NCBI RefSeq assembly: GCF_003385395.1
Contig: NZ_QNUG01000011.1
Location: 49,507 to 113,506 of the forward strand
DNA length: 64,000 nt
Origin: Epilithonimonas hispanica
Lineage (GTDB): Bacteria; Bacteroidota; Bacteroidia; Flavobacteriales; Weeksellaceae
Reading direction: 5' to 3'
The notes beneath the pieces are model-generated. The model worked only from the letters and a program-made list of their open reading frames with translations. It was not told the origin of the DNA and made no database searches. How positions within the stretch are numbered: position 1 is the first letter of the stretch; every line of letters begins with the position of its first letter. The position numbers and the translations under genes are program-made. This document shows positions 18,246-27,581 of this stretch, in pieces.

Positions 18246-20519
18246 ATGAAGAAAACGTTAGCAGTCTCATCGGTAGTACTCGGGGTTATTTTTGCAAATG
18301 CCCAGCAAGTGAAAGATACTCTCAAAAAAGAAAAAGAAATTGAAGAAGTAGAACTTTTCGGTGAAAAGAAAAAGCAACCTCAAGGTCTAGAAGCGATTAC
18401 GAGATTACCGCTTAAGACAAGAGATCAGATACAAAGTATTTCGGTAGTTTCTCATAAAGTAATTGAACAATTGGGAGGTCTTACTGTTACAGATGTTGCT
18501 AAAAACGTTCCGGGTGTCACTTTGTTTTCGAGCTATGGTGGCGGAAGCGAGAGTATGTCAATCCGTGGTTATAGAGGTGTTCCTGTTCTTAAAAATGGGG
18601 TACATTTAGATTCAGATTTCCGTACGGCTGGGATGATTACAGATATGCAAGGCGTAGAAAGTATTCAGGTTATCAAAGGTTCGGCAGCAGTTAGCCAAGG
18701 TATTGGTAACGGTCTTGGTTCTGCTGGAGGCGTTATTAATGTGGTGACCAAAAGACCACAGTTCATCAATCAAACTAGTGTAGGTTTCAGATACGGAAGT
18801 TGGGATTTTTATCGTCCAACTTTAGACTTCCAAAGAGTTTTAGATTCTGAAGGAAAAGTAGCGGTTAGATTAAATGCTGCTTATCAGAATAACAATTCTT
18901 TCAGAAGTCACGTACAGGGAGAAAGAATTTATGTTAATCCATCCATTACTTATCGTCCAGATGATAAAACGGAGATTAATGTTGAAATGGATTATCTAAA
19001 TGATAATAGAACGCCGGACAGAGGAACAATCAATGCGGCTCCAGGAAATGTAGAAGCATTGTATCATATGCCCAAAGGTAAGTTTCTAGGCTATTCTTCA
19101 GATTATTCAAAAACAGAGACTTTTAACTTTGCAACGACAGTTACGAGAAAACTTACAGATAAATTAAAAGCTAGAGTTGCTTTTATTAGTTCGAATAGTA
19201 ATTCAGATTCTGAAAGTTCTTCGGTTTCTTTACCACAAGGCGGTACGGATTATAACATCAGACAAAGAATTATCGGTAAATCTGAAAGTGAAGATATCAA
19301 CAGAGTTTTGCAGTTAGACTTCATTGGACAGGATATTAAAACAGGCTTTATCAACCACACTTTCCAAGTTGGATTTGATTGGAGAGAAACTGAAACGTCA
19401 GCAATTAATTATAATGCCTATAAAAACTCAATTTCTGATGCTAATTTAATCACCGCGAGATCAAGAACTGTTAATACGCCTACTGGTTCTGTAACGTATG
19501 CAGCTAATCCATTAGATACATTTGATGTGGTTAATGGTTCTATTTCTAATACTTTGCCCGTGAATGTTGTTTACGAGAGTCTTGGAAGATCTAATCCTAT
19601 TTTGACACCTAGTATTGGTGCATTAGCACAAGACGTGATGTCTTTTGGGAAATATGTAAAAGCGCATTTGGGATTAAGATATAGTAGATTGAGTGGTTCT
19701 AGCAGTAGAATTGTTGATACTTGGAATCCTCAGTTTGGTCTGATTGTTTCTCCGGTAGAAAACATCAATGTATTTGGTTCTTACACCACCACAACATCCC
19801 TTCGTTCTGTGAATCAGATTTTACAAGCAGGAGGAAACGTAGGAGCGTCTCATACAAAACAATGGGAAGCGGGAATCAAATCGGATTGGTTTAATGAGAA
19901 ACTAAGATTTAACGTTACATTATTTGATATTAACTCAGATAATCTTTCTTTCCAAATTTTAGATTCCAATTATAATCCAGTTCAGGATGCCAACAAGAAT
20001 ATCCTATACGGAATTGCTGGAAATCTAAGAAGAAAAGGAATGGAGGTTGAAGCAATCGGAAGGATTCTTCCTAACTTACAGATAATGGCTGGTTGGGCGT
20101 ATGTAGATGCTCAAAATCAAAACAGTCCTTCTTACGTCAATGGTTCAGCGCCTATGAACACGCCGAAGCACACAGCAAACGGTTGGTTGAATTATAAATT
20201 TAATCAAGGTTTATTGGATAGACTTGACATTGGAGCCGGAATTTATTATGTAGGAAAACGTCCGGTGGATGAGTGGACTCAGAAAACATTTACCGCAGGA
20301 CATATTAACAGTGTTGCTCCGGGAGTACAACCATTCGATATGCCAGAATACACAACTGTTGATGCACAAGTGGGTTATAGCCTGAAAAACGGAATTGGAC
20401 TAAGAGTATTCTTCAATAATATCTTTGATACCGTTGGATATAGTTCTTATTTCCGAGGCGGTTATATCGATCAGATACAGCCAAGAAACTTTGCTGCTCA
20501 GATCAGTTACAAGTTCTAA
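18246..20519 (+). CDS. TonB-dependent siderophore receptor
   Basis: Outer-membrane receptor of 757 residues. The signal peptide ends ANAQ (20). The plug domain (about 55-175) contains RDQIQSISVVSHKVIEQLG, VTDVAKNVPGV, SIRGYRG and the GSAAVSQGIGNGLGSAGGVINVVTKRP segment expected before the barrel. The 22-strand barrel ends in aromatic Phe (AQISYKF). This is the single-component siderophore receptor type, without a SusD partner or CarboxypepD domain. The convergent ferric-reductase operon suggests the imported ferric siderophore is reduced by that machinery. The ligand is not predictable. Confidence 0.92.
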   Translation: MKKTLAVSSVVLGVIFANAQQVKDTLKKEKEIEEVELFGEKKKQPQGLEAITRLPLKTRDQIQSISVVSHKVIEQLGGLTVTDVAKNVPGVTLFSSYGGGSESMSIRGYRGVPVLKNGVHLDSDFRTAGMITDMQGVESIQVIKGSAAVSQGIGNGLGSAGGVINVVTKRPQFINQTSVGFRYGSWDFYRPTLDFQRVLDSEGKVAVRLNAAYQNNNSFRSHVQGERIYVNPSITYRPDDKTEINVEMDYLNDNRTPDRGTINAAPGNVEALYHMPKGKFLGYSSDYSKTETFNFATTVTRKLTDKLKARVAFISSNSNSDSESSSVSLPQGGTDYNIRQRIIGKSESEDINRVLQLDFIGQDIKTGFINHTFQVGFDWRETETSAINYNAYKNSISDANLITARSRTVNTPTGSVTYAANPLDTFDVVNGSISNTLPVNVVYESLGRSNPILTPSIGALAQDVMSFGKYVKAHLGLRYSRLSGSSSRIVDTWNPQFGLIVSPVENINVFGSYTTTTSLRSVNQILQAGGNVGASHTKQWEAGIKSDWFNEKLRFNVTLFDINSDNLSFQILDSNYNPVQDANKNILYGIAGNLRRKGMEVEAIGRILPNLQIMAGWAYVDAQNQNSPSYVNGSAPMNTPKHTANGWLNYKFNQGLLDRLDIGAGIYYVGKRPVDEWTQKTFTAGHINSVAPGVQPFDMPEYTTVDAQVGYSLKNGIGLRVFFNNIFDTVGYSSYFRGGYIDQIQPRNFAAQISYKF

Positions 20520-20552
20520 CATTTTAAGAACACCAATCAATTTTATATAGTA

Positions 20553-20585
20553 AAAGAAAGATTATCGCAATGATAATCTTTCTTT
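20553..20585. terminator. Bidirectional terminator shared by TonB receptor and apbE
   Basis: The perfect 14-base arms AAAGAAAGATTATC (20553-20566) and GATAATCTTTCTTT (20572-20585) enclose a 5-base loop, with A/T runs on both sides. The right arm overlaps the apbE stop codon. Confidence 0.9.
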
Positions 20586-21561
20586 ATTTTAAGCTTCTGA
20601 TAATGTTGCCTTTGTCGGTAATCAAAACATAGCTGTATTCGGGGAATTGTTTCATCAATTTCTTGCCTTTTTTCTTTCCCAAAACAATTAATGAAGTACT
20701 GAAACCATTGGCGGTAGTTGCATCTGGACCAATGATGGTCACGCTGGTCAATCCAGTAGAAGGTATCCCTGTTTTGGGATTGATGATATGAGAATAGCGT
20801 TTCCCATTGATCTCGACAAACTTTTCATAATTACCCGATGTGGTCATAGACATCTCTGTTTTTTTCTGAATCACAGCTGCCACTTTGCCGTTACGGAAAG
20901 GATTGTTTACCCCAATTGCCCAAGCATCTCCATTGGGTTGAGTTCCCCAAGTAGAGATATCGCCAGAAGCATTGATGATGCCGCCCAAAACACCCGCTTG
21001 TTTCAGTAGCGTTCTGGCGCGATCTGCCGCATAGCCTTTGCCAATGGATCCAAATCCGATTTTCATCCCTTTGTTTTTTAAGAATAGAGTAGAGTTGATG
21101 CTGTCGATTTCGATGTTTTGATAACCGACATTTCGGATAGAAGATTGGATCGCCTCAGCATTGGGCAAGGTTTCCATTGTATCATCGAATTTCCAGATTT
21201 TGTCCATTGCCACAATACTAATATCAAAAGCCCCATCGGTCAGTTTTGAGAATTGGAGTGCCATTTTGGTAAGGTCGATGACTTCTTGATCTACTTTCAC
21301 AGGTTGGATGCCAGCATTGCGGTTGACTTGTGAGATTGGTGTTTCCGGTCGCCACTCAGAGATGAGATTTTCTATTCGGGTGATTTCGGTAATGGCTTTA
21401 TCAATGGCTTGTTCTGCAGATATAGAGTCTTTTTCAACCACCGTAATCTCGAATTGACTACCCATCAAGGTCAAGGTTCTGATCCTCTGAACTTGCGCCA
21501 AAGCCATTGATGAAATACTGAATATCGAGATTAAAAATAGTTTTGCAATGCTGTTTTTCAT
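20584..21561 (-). CDS. apbE: FAD:protein FMN transferase (ApbE)
   Basis: Exported flavinyltransferase of 325 residues that attaches FMN covalently to Thr/Ser of extracytoplasmic redox proteins. It has a signal peptide (MALAQ), GSIGKGYAADRA at 171-182, SHIINPKTGIPSTG at 257-270 and the Mg-binding DATTANGFSTSL at 280-291, all typical of the family. It is the last gene of the operon ankyrin-DUF2271-PepSY/reductase-apbE, 152 bases after the preceding gene. The context points to a flavinylated partner in the same operon. Confidence 0.93.
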   Translation of the reverse strand: MKNSIAKLFLISIFSISSMALAQVQRIRTLTLMGSQFEITVVEKDSISAEQAIDKAITEITRIENLISEWRPETPISQVNRNAGIQPVKVDQEVIDLTKMALQFSKLTDGAFDISIVAMDKIWKFDDTMETLPNAEAIQSSIRNVGYQNIEIDSINSTLFLKNKGMKIGFGSIGKGYAADRARTLLKQAGVLGGIINASGDISTWGTQPNGDAWAIGVNNPFRNGKVAAVIQKKTEMSMTTSGNYEKFVEINGKRYSHIINPKTGIPSTGLTSVTIIGPDATTANGFSTSLIVLGKKKGKKLMKQFPEYSYVLITDKGNIIRSLK

Positions 21562-21713
21562 ATTGGCAAAGATAAGCGGGTTTTGGATAATCGTGAAATT
21601 AACAACGAACTCCGAAGGAATTCAATCTTAAGACTTTGGATCGATGGAATGAATAATTATGAGGACTTCACCAAGTCTATTATCTCTCATCTATTATCTT
21701 TTCATCTACTTCA

Positions 21714-23909
21714 TTAATAACAATCCGTAAGAATCTGCCCCTTACTTTTATAATCACCAAGAGAAGTTCCTTTCTTCAAACAAATGTCGTCTAATAAGGT
21801 TTCGACATCGTGTTGCATTCTCAGCGAACCACAAATCATAATGGTTCCGCCACTTTGAAGAAGTTGGTAGAAATACTCGGCATCTTTTTCAATAAGGTGC
21901 ATCACATACTCGGCTTGTTCTTCTTTGGAGTAAGCAAATTGAAAATCCGAAAGTTGTCCTTTTTCTTTTTGATGTTCCAAAAACTGAGTATAACGGCGAC
22001 TTAATTCACTCGACTTTCTGAACCCACAGTAGAGGCGGATATCTTTCTTTTTGGTATTTTCATCAATCATTCCAAGGAAAGGCGCAATCCCGGTTCCGTT
22101 GGCGATTAATGCGATTGATTTAGGATTTTTAGGAATATGAAAATCCGAATTTTTAATAAGTCTCGCCTTGATTTCTTGTCCTTCTTCCAATCGGTATAAA
22201 TAGCAAGAACCTAATCCGTTGTCGAATAATTTGACAATCAGTTGCAGGCTGTCATCTACTTTTCCTACAGAGTAGAATCTTTCCTTGTGGTCATTGTCGG
22301 GATAGACGGTAAGCAAATCTCCGGATTGGTACTTCTGTCTGGAAGTTGGTTTTAGATTGAGTTTAAAAGTTGTGGCTTCTTCCACCACTTCGGATTTTCC
22401 TACGACTTTAAATGTTGATAAAGATGGAATTTTAGGAGCATAAAGCGAAGGTGCAGATGCAATCGGAATCAGGCTTTCTGCACTCCATTCTCTTGCCCAT
22501 TCAGCAAACTCGTGCGTCGAACGGTCATTAACGGTATGTAGTGGAATCAGTGGTTTTGCCCAAGTGGTTTCAGACAGATGTTGATTAATTTTCTCTGCAA
22601 AAGCACAAAACTCCTCATATGATTTGGAACCAAATCCAACGATAGAGTAATGAACGTCTTGATTTTGCGGAATCTTATCTACTAATTTCAAAAACTGAGA
22701 CGCATTAGTCGGCGGATCTCCCAAACCGTAAGTAGAAGCAAAAATGACTAATTGTTTTGCATTCGGGAAAAGCTCGTAATGATTGAGTTCTGCCAAATAC
22801 GACTTTTTTCCGGATGATAATAATTGTTCATGAACATTAGAAGCAAAATTCAAGGTGGTTCCGTTTTCTGAACCGACGAACAGAATTATTTCTGCCTGAT
22901 TTGGTTTAAATTTATTCTTAATTTTAGATCGACTTCTTCTGAAAGTAATGGCAAATCCAGACCAAATGAACATCAGAATATTAGCAGATGATAATCCCAA
23001 AACGGTTGCCCAAATCCAATTGGTTCTTCCGGTGTGGAGATCGAGACTTAGATTTTCATAGACCGTTATTAAAGGATATTTTTCCTCTTTTTCAATCGTG
23101 CCCGTGATTTGGTTAACGGTTATTTCTCTGTCTTTTAATTTCAGAACAAAGAATTCCTCTGGCTCATCTTCTACAAAAGGAAATTCGATTTTCTGAACAT
23201 CTTTTAATAAGGTAGATTTAAAAATATCAAAATCCTGTAACTTCTTTTTTTCTTGATTAGTAGATTTGAAACTCTTGATTTTCTCGGGTTCGCTTTTCTT
23301 GATGATTTCAAAACGTACCAGAAAAAGATAAGTCGCCGTGATGGAAACGATAAGAATCGGAATCAATAACAATCTCCCAGAAACCACGTGGTAATATTGA
23401 GAAAAAGAATCTTTGTTGATTTTCCCAAAGAAATTTCGGAAGCTCTTTTGTCTTTTTAGAATTAATATTAATCCTGAAATGGTAATTAACATTAATAAAA
23501 AAGAAACAATCCCAACCACAAATCTCCCCGTTTCTTTCAAAAATAATGAACGATGCAAAGATAAATTCCAATTGATGAACTCGCTTTTTTCAGTTGGTTT
23601 TCCTAAAATTTTTCCTGTTGTTGGATTGATATAAGCTTTTACATCTTTGCCGTCGTTGTCAATACCTTCCAGTAAAACAAAACGATTGTGATCTACAGTC
23701 AGCTCAATAATTTCCGGATAATGTTTTTTCAGTTCCGGAATCGCTTGGGAAAGTGAGATGGTATTGATGTCATCTGCCCGGAGTGGTTGCAGATTTTCCT
23801 GTGCGGCGTTATATGCCAAAACAATCCCTGTTAACGATGCAAGAATCAGAAACAGAAATGTAACGACTGCCAACGCAAGGTGCGCCAGTCTCCAAACAGA
23901 TGATGTCAT
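21714..23909 (-). CDS. PepSY-TM / flavodoxin / NADPH flavoprotein reductase fusion
   Basis: Inner-membrane electron-transfer protein of 731 residues. The PepSY-associated TM region has four helices (about 8-32, 130-155, 175-200, 300-325) with conserved His residues in RLAHLAL, LSLHRSLF and YYHVVSGRLL that could bind heme. A cytoplasmic flavodoxin domain follows (about 340-475, starting LFVGSENGTTLNFA), then a sulfite reductase/CPR-like FAD-NADPH module (about 500-731: YSVGKVDDSL, IANGTGIAPFLGM, ICGSLRM). Electrons can pass from NADPH through FAD and FMN to the membrane. With the TonB receptor nearby, ferric-siderophore reduction is the likely role. Confidence 0.88.
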   Translation of the reverse strand: MTSSVWRLAHLALAVVTFLFLILASLTGIVLAYNAAQENLQPLRADDINTISLSQAIPELKKHYPEIIELTVDHNRFVLLEGIDNDGKDVKAYINPTTGKILGKPTEKSEFINWNLSLHRSLFLKETGRFVVGIVSFLLMLITISGLILILKRQKSFRNFFGKINKDSFSQYYHVVSGRLLLIPILIVSITATYLFLVRFEIIKKSEPEKIKSFKSTNQEKKKLQDFDIFKSTLLKDVQKIEFPFVEDEPEEFFVLKLKDREITVNQITGTIEKEEKYPLITVYENLSLDLHTGRTNWIWATVLGLSSANILMFIWSGFAITFRRSRSKIKNKFKPNQAEIILFVGSENGTTLNFASNVHEQLLSSGKKSYLAELNHYELFPNAKQLVIFASTYGLGDPPTNASQFLKLVDKIPQNQDVHYSIVGFGSKSYEEFCAFAEKINQHLSETTWAKPLIPLHTVNDRSTHEFAEWAREWSAESLIPIASAPSLYAPKIPSLSTFKVVGKSEVVEEATTFKLNLKPTSRQKYQSGDLLTVYPDNDHKERFYSVGKVDDSLQLIVKLFDNGLGSCYLYRLEEGQEIKARLIKNSDFHIPKNPKSIALIANGTGIAPFLGMIDENTKKKDIRLYCGFRKSSELSRRYTQFLEHQKEKGQLSDFQFAYSKEEQAEYVMHLIEKDAEYFYQLLQSGGTIMICGSLRMQHDVETLLDDICLKKGTSLGDYKSKGQILTDCY

Positions 23910-23918
23910 TTTTCGGAA

Positions 23919-24401
23919 TTAGATTTTGATCAATTTGGCATACTTGATATAGCCTTTTCCATCAGTTTTTTGGGTAATTCCATTGGTAGTTAAAGGAATT
24001 TCCAAATCCTGTACATGATATTTCTGGTCTTCTACAGCAGATTCGAAGCGGATTTTATATCCTTTGTTAAAATATTTGTCTTCTATTGAGAATGTCGTGA
24101 TACTTCTATCGCCGCCAGCTACAGATGCGCCGGTGATGGCATTTAGTTTTGTTGGTTTTTTAGATTGTGCTTTGTGCCATTCTTTAAGTGTGTCGTACCA
24201 TTTTTTATCTGGTCCCATCACATAAAGTGTTTTTTCGTATGCACCTTTTGGGTCGATCAAAGAAACTACAACATAAGCGCCTTCGCCTGTGTAGCTTGTC
24301 ATTTGGAGCATACATTTGTATTTGGAAACCTGTGCTGAAGAAAATATTACAGCGAAAAAGGTCAAAATTCCGACTAGTTGAATTCTGAATGATGAAGTCA
24401 T
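23919..24401 (-). CDS. Exported DUF2271 protein, possible flavinylation target
   Basis: A 160-residue periplasmic protein with a signal peptide (MTSSFRIQLVGILTFFAVIFSSAQ). The segment LNAITGASVAGGDRS (86-100) carries T90-G-A-S, which resembles the [ST]GA[ST] flavinylation sites used by ApbE in NqrC/RnfG-type proteins. The stop lies 9 bases before the PepSY reductase gene and apbE ends the same operon. It may accept electrons from the PepSY reductase and deliver them outward. The domain assignment is fairly sure; covalent flavin is an inference. Confidence 0.75.
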   Translation of the reverse strand: MTSSFRIQLVGILTFFAVIFSSAQVSKYKCMLQMTSYTGEGAYVVVSLIDPKGAYEKTLYVMGPDKKWYDTLKEWHKAQSKKPTKLNAITGASVAGGDRSITTFSIEDKYFNKGYKIRFESAVEDQKYHVQDLEIPLTTNGITQKTDGKGYIKYAKLIKI

Positions 24402-24408
24402 TTTTATT

Positions 24409-25890
24409 TTATTTTAAAAATTCGATAGAGGTGTTGTTCTTTTTTAGATATTCGTTTTCTGAAGCTAAGTCATAAGCGGTTTCATCAAACTCAGTTTTGA
24501 TATCTTTTTTAGCGCCAAGACTGATGAGATATTTTAGAATCTCGTCATTTTTTGCGATAAGCGCCGCTTTGTGAAGTGCAGTCATACTTTCTTTATTCTT
24601 AGCATTTACATCAATCTTATATGGTTCTAATTTTTTTAGAAGGTCAAGATTGTTTTTTGCAATGGCGAGATGTAGCAACGTATTTCCATCTGCTTGTGGC
24701 GTCGCAAAGTTAATTCCTTTTGATTTTAGAAGCTCCATTTTTTCGGTTAAGTCATCTTTTGCATTTCCTCTTCCGCCAGCAGGATTGTAAGCTTGAATAA
24801 TATGATAAGCCAAGTCATTTCCTTTTATATCTTTTATATTGATGTTGGCTTTGTTGTCTAATAGAAGAGCGATGACTTCCGCAGAACTACTTTTTACGGC
24901 TTCTGTTAAAGCAGATTCTCCTTTTGCGTTGATGGCGTTGATATCTTTGATTTTTGGAAGAATAGCTTTAATATTATTGATGTCTCTACCACCAGCCGCA
25001 ATGATTAAAGCATTGTTTCCATCAACATCTTTTTGATTAGGATCAACACCTTTATTGATAAGGTAATCGATGATCTCCTTTTGGTTGGGTTTTCTTGCGA
25101 CGATTTGCAGGGCCGTAGCTCCATCCTCATTGGTTGTTTTTGGATTTAATTTTAAATCATCCAGAAGGTATTGATAAACTGGCAATCCATTAGTATTAGT
25201 TCTTGTTCCCGAAGCTGCGTTGATCAAAGCGTAATCTGTGGCCTTGATATTTTTTGTACGTAAAGATTTTAAAATATCAAGATTGCCAAAACTTGTAGCA
25301 TAATCGAAAGCTGTTCTTCCTTTGTTGTCTTTAGAATCCAAAGAAAGACCTTTTGACAAGAATAGTTTTTCCAGAGAGCCGTCTTTATCATTTCCTATGG
25401 CTAATAAAAGAATGTTGGCGTCGTTATGGTATTTAGTTTTTGGATCAACACCATTTTGAAAAAACAAGTCATAGATTTCTGCATTGGCTAGACCAAAATA
25501 AGCTGCAAAAGATATAGGCGTAAAACCTTTTGTGTCATATTTATTGGGGTTGTAGCCTTTTTTCAATAGGTAAGAGATGACTTCTTTGTTTCCGCTCATT
25601 GCAGCCCAATGCAAGTAAGTTCTTCCATCGTGTGTTAGTTGATCAACACTTTTCGCTTTTTCTAATAAGTAAATAATTACATCTGTAGAAGATCTATTAT
25701 TAATAGAAAGTGCAGTTGGATCAAAAGCATTAGAATTAAATTCGTAAGGGTCGTTGCCTTTGTTGATTTCTGCTTTTACTTTTTCTATATCTGGTTTTGC
25801 TTTCCAGAAGTCAGCACTCAGAAGTGGATTTTTTTGCGCTTGGAAAAGCATACCTAATAATATGAAAGATGTGAGAAGTATCTTTTTCAT
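24409..25890 (-). CDS. Exported ankyrin-repeat protein
   Basis: A 493-residue protein with a signal peptide (MKKILLTSFILLGMLFQAQ) and about 12 ankyrin repeats spanning most of the chain (for example DGRTYLHWAAMSGNKEVISYLL, TKGFTPISFAAYFG, NALIIAAGGRD, DGNTLLHLAIAKNNLDLLKKL). It is the first gene of the four-gene operon, 7 bases ahead of DUF2271. No enzyme motif is present, so it is probably a periplasmic protein-binding scaffold for the redox proteins or receptor; this is inference from position. Confidence 0.85.
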   Translation of the reverse strand: MKKILLTSFILLGMLFQAQKNPLLSADFWKAKPDIEKVKAEINKGNDPYEFNSNAFDPTALSINNRSSTDVIIYLLEKAKSVDQLTHDGRTYLHWAAMSGNKEVISYLLKKGYNPNKYDTKGFTPISFAAYFGLANAEIYDLFFQNGVDPKTKYHNDANILLLAIGNDKDGSLEKLFLSKGLSLDSKDNKGRTAFDYATSFGNLDILKSLRTKNIKATDYALINAASGTRTNTNGLPVYQYLLDDLKLNPKTTNEDGATALQIVARKPNQKEIIDYLINKGVDPNQKDVDGNNALIIAAGGRDINNIKAILPKIKDINAINAKGESALTEAVKSSSAEVIALLLDNKANINIKDIKGNDLAYHIIQAYNPAGGRGNAKDDLTEKMELLKSKGINFATPQADGNTLLHLAIAKNNLDLLKKLEPYKIDVNAKNKESMTALHKAALIAKNDEILKYLISLGAKKDIKTEFDETAYDLASENEYLKKNNTSIEFLK

Positions 25891-25924
25891 TTTTAATTAA
25901 TTTATTTTTATTAATTCTAAATAG

Positions 25925-25932
25925 CAAAAGTA
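25925..25932 (-). promoter_or_regulatory. Ankyrin-DUF2271-reductase-apbE operon promoter -7 box
   Basis: CAAAAGTA on the plus strand reads TACTTTTG on the minus strand, an exact TAnnTTTG, 34 bases before the ankyrin start codon. No clear -33 TTG was seen. Confidence 0.5.
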
Positions 25933-26202
25933 CAAATTAATCTTTTTAATGCTTTCTAATGAAACTGATTTTTGGCAGTTCTAGAATAAAATTTCATTTT
26001 CAAAATGTAATGTTCTGTTTTAAATGTTAACAGAACTACTTAAGATGGGGGGGCTTTGTCCAATTCTTATTGTTATAAGTTTACTTTTAAGCCTTAATTT
26101 TCTTAGAGTGATTATTCTGTCAAGATTTATTTGATGTTTTGTTTTTAAAATTGGTTTAGAATCTCGTAACTCACAAATTATCAAATAATTTCCTAAAAAT
26201 AT

Positions 26203-26232
26203 TTGTCAATATAAAAAATATTCATACATTTG
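26203..26232 (+). promoter_or_regulatory. rplC promoter (S10 operon)
   Basis: TTG (26203-26205), 19 bases, TACATTTG (26225-26232) give the same geometry as the rpsL promoter. This separate promoter explains how rplC onward is transcribed after being detached from rpsJ. The 5' leader is about 95 bases and may hold a control site. Confidence 0.85.
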
Positions 26233-26331
26233 CACACTCATTTTAGGGAAAGAGTATGCCTATTTCAGACATAGAATATTACGAAGACCACTAAAATGCT
26301 AAGTTTTAATATAATAGATATATAATAAATA

Positions 26332-26958
26332 ATGTCAGGTATTATTGGTAAAAAAATCGGTATGACATCTTTGTTTGACGAAGCTGGGAAAAACATTCCT
26401 TGTACAGTTATTCAAGCTGGTCCATGCGCGGTTTTACAGGTCAGAACCGAAGAAGTTGACGGATATGTTGCTGTTCAACTAGGTTTCGATGACAAGAGTG
26501 AGAAGAACGTTGGTAAAGCGTTAGCTGGTCATTTTAAAAAGGCTGGTTCAACTCCTAAAGCTAAGTTGGTAGAATTCAGAAATGCGTTCGAACACGATGT
26601 TAAAATAGGAGATTTAGTAGAAGTTAACATGTTTGCAGAAGGTGAATACGTTGATGTAACAGGGACTTCTAAAGGTAAAGGTTTCCAAGGTGTTGTTAAA
26701 AGACACGGATTTGGAGGTGTAATGCAAGCAACTCACGGGCAGCACAACAGACTTAGAGCTCCAGGTTCTATCGGTGCTGGATCGGATCCTTCGAGAGTAT
26801 TCAAAGGAATGAGAATGGCTGGTAGAATGGGAGGTGAGCAAGTAACTGTTCAAAACCTTCAGGTGTTAAAAGTGGATGAAGAACAAAATCTTTTAGTAGT
26901 AAAAGGCGCTGTTCCGGGAGCTAAAAATTCTTATGTAATTATCAAGAAATGGAACTAG
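26332..26958 (+). CDS. rplC: Ribosomal protein L3
   Basis: Early 50S assembly protein of 208 residues. [17 protein letters not shown] and [19 protein letters not shown] are family signatures, with a methylatable-Gln-type loop around [13 protein letters not shown]. It is the first gene of the main ribosomal cluster and overlaps rplD by 10 bases. Confidence 0.98.
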   Translation: MSGIIGKKIGMTSLFDEAGKNIPCTVIQAGPCAVLQVRTEEVDGYVAVQLGFDDKSEKNVGKALAGHFKKAGSTPKAKLVEFRNAFEHDVKIGDLVEVNMFAEGEYVDVTGTSKGKGFQGVVKRHGFGGVMQATHGQHNRLRAPGSIGAGSDPSRVFKGMRMAGRMGGEQVTVQNLQVLKVDEEQNLLVVKGAVPGAKNSYVIIKKWN

Positions 26959-27578
26959 TAGTATTAAATACATCAGGAAAAGAGACCGGAAGAAAAGTAA
27001 CTCTTGACGAATCAGTTTTCGGAATTGAGCCAAATCAACACGCGGTTTACTTAGAGGTTAAACAATATCTTGCTGCTCAGCGTCAAGGTACTCATAAATC
27101 TAAAGAAAGAAGCGAAATCACGGCTTCTACTAGAAAGCTTAAGAAGCAAAAAGGTTCAGGATCTGCGAGATATGGTGATATCAAGTCGCCAACTTTCAAA
27201 GGTGGAGGTAGAGTTTTTGGTCCAAAACCAAGAGACTACAGATTCAAATTGAACAAAGCGCTTAAGAGATTAGCTAAAAAATCTGTTTTGTCTCAAAAAT
27301 TGAGAGATAACAGTATCAAAGTTTTGGAGAACTTGAGTTTTGATGCTCCTAAGACAAAAGAATTCATCACATTGTTGGATGCTTTGACTCTTACAGGTAA
27401 AAAATCATTATTCGTACTTCCTGAAGCTAACAAGAATGTATATTTATCTTCAAGAAACTTGCCTAAAACAAGAGTATTGAATTATAACGAGATTTCTTCT
27501 TATGATTTAATCAATACAGGTGAGATTATCTTCTTAGAAGGTGCAGTAGAGAAATTTCAGGACAACTTAAAGAAATAA
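26949..27578 (+). CDS. rplD: Ribosomal protein L4
   Basis: 50S exit-tunnel protein of 209 residues ([30 protein letters not shown] is the tunnel loop). Its ATG at 26949 lies inside the end of rplC, giving translational coupling. In E. coli L4 represses this operon through its leader; the rplC leader here has not been shown to bind it. Confidence 0.97.
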   Translation: MELVVLNTSGKETGRKVTLDESVFGIEPNQHAVYLEVKQYLAAQRQGTHKSKERSEITASTRKLKKQKGSGSARYGDIKSPTFKGGGRVFGPKPRDYRFKLNKALKRLAKKSVLSQKLRDNSIKVLENLSFDAPKTKEFITLLDALTLTGKKSLFVLPEANKNVYLSSRNLPKTRVLNYNEISSYDLINTGEIIFLEGAVEKFQDNLKK

Positions 27579-27581
27579 ATC

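Larger units (their letters stand above)
25891..26331. other. Divergent intergenic region before rplC
   Basis: A 441-base gap without a gene. It contains the minus-strand promoter box of the ankyrin operon, a 7-G run at 26047-26053 in otherwise AT-rich sequence, the rplC promoter, and a 99-base rplC leader. No small ORF with coding character was seen. Confidence 0.6.

Noticed and set aside
26047..26053. G7 tract as a phase-variation site
   Set aside because: It lies about 120-160 bases from both promoters and in no gene; no frame is affected.
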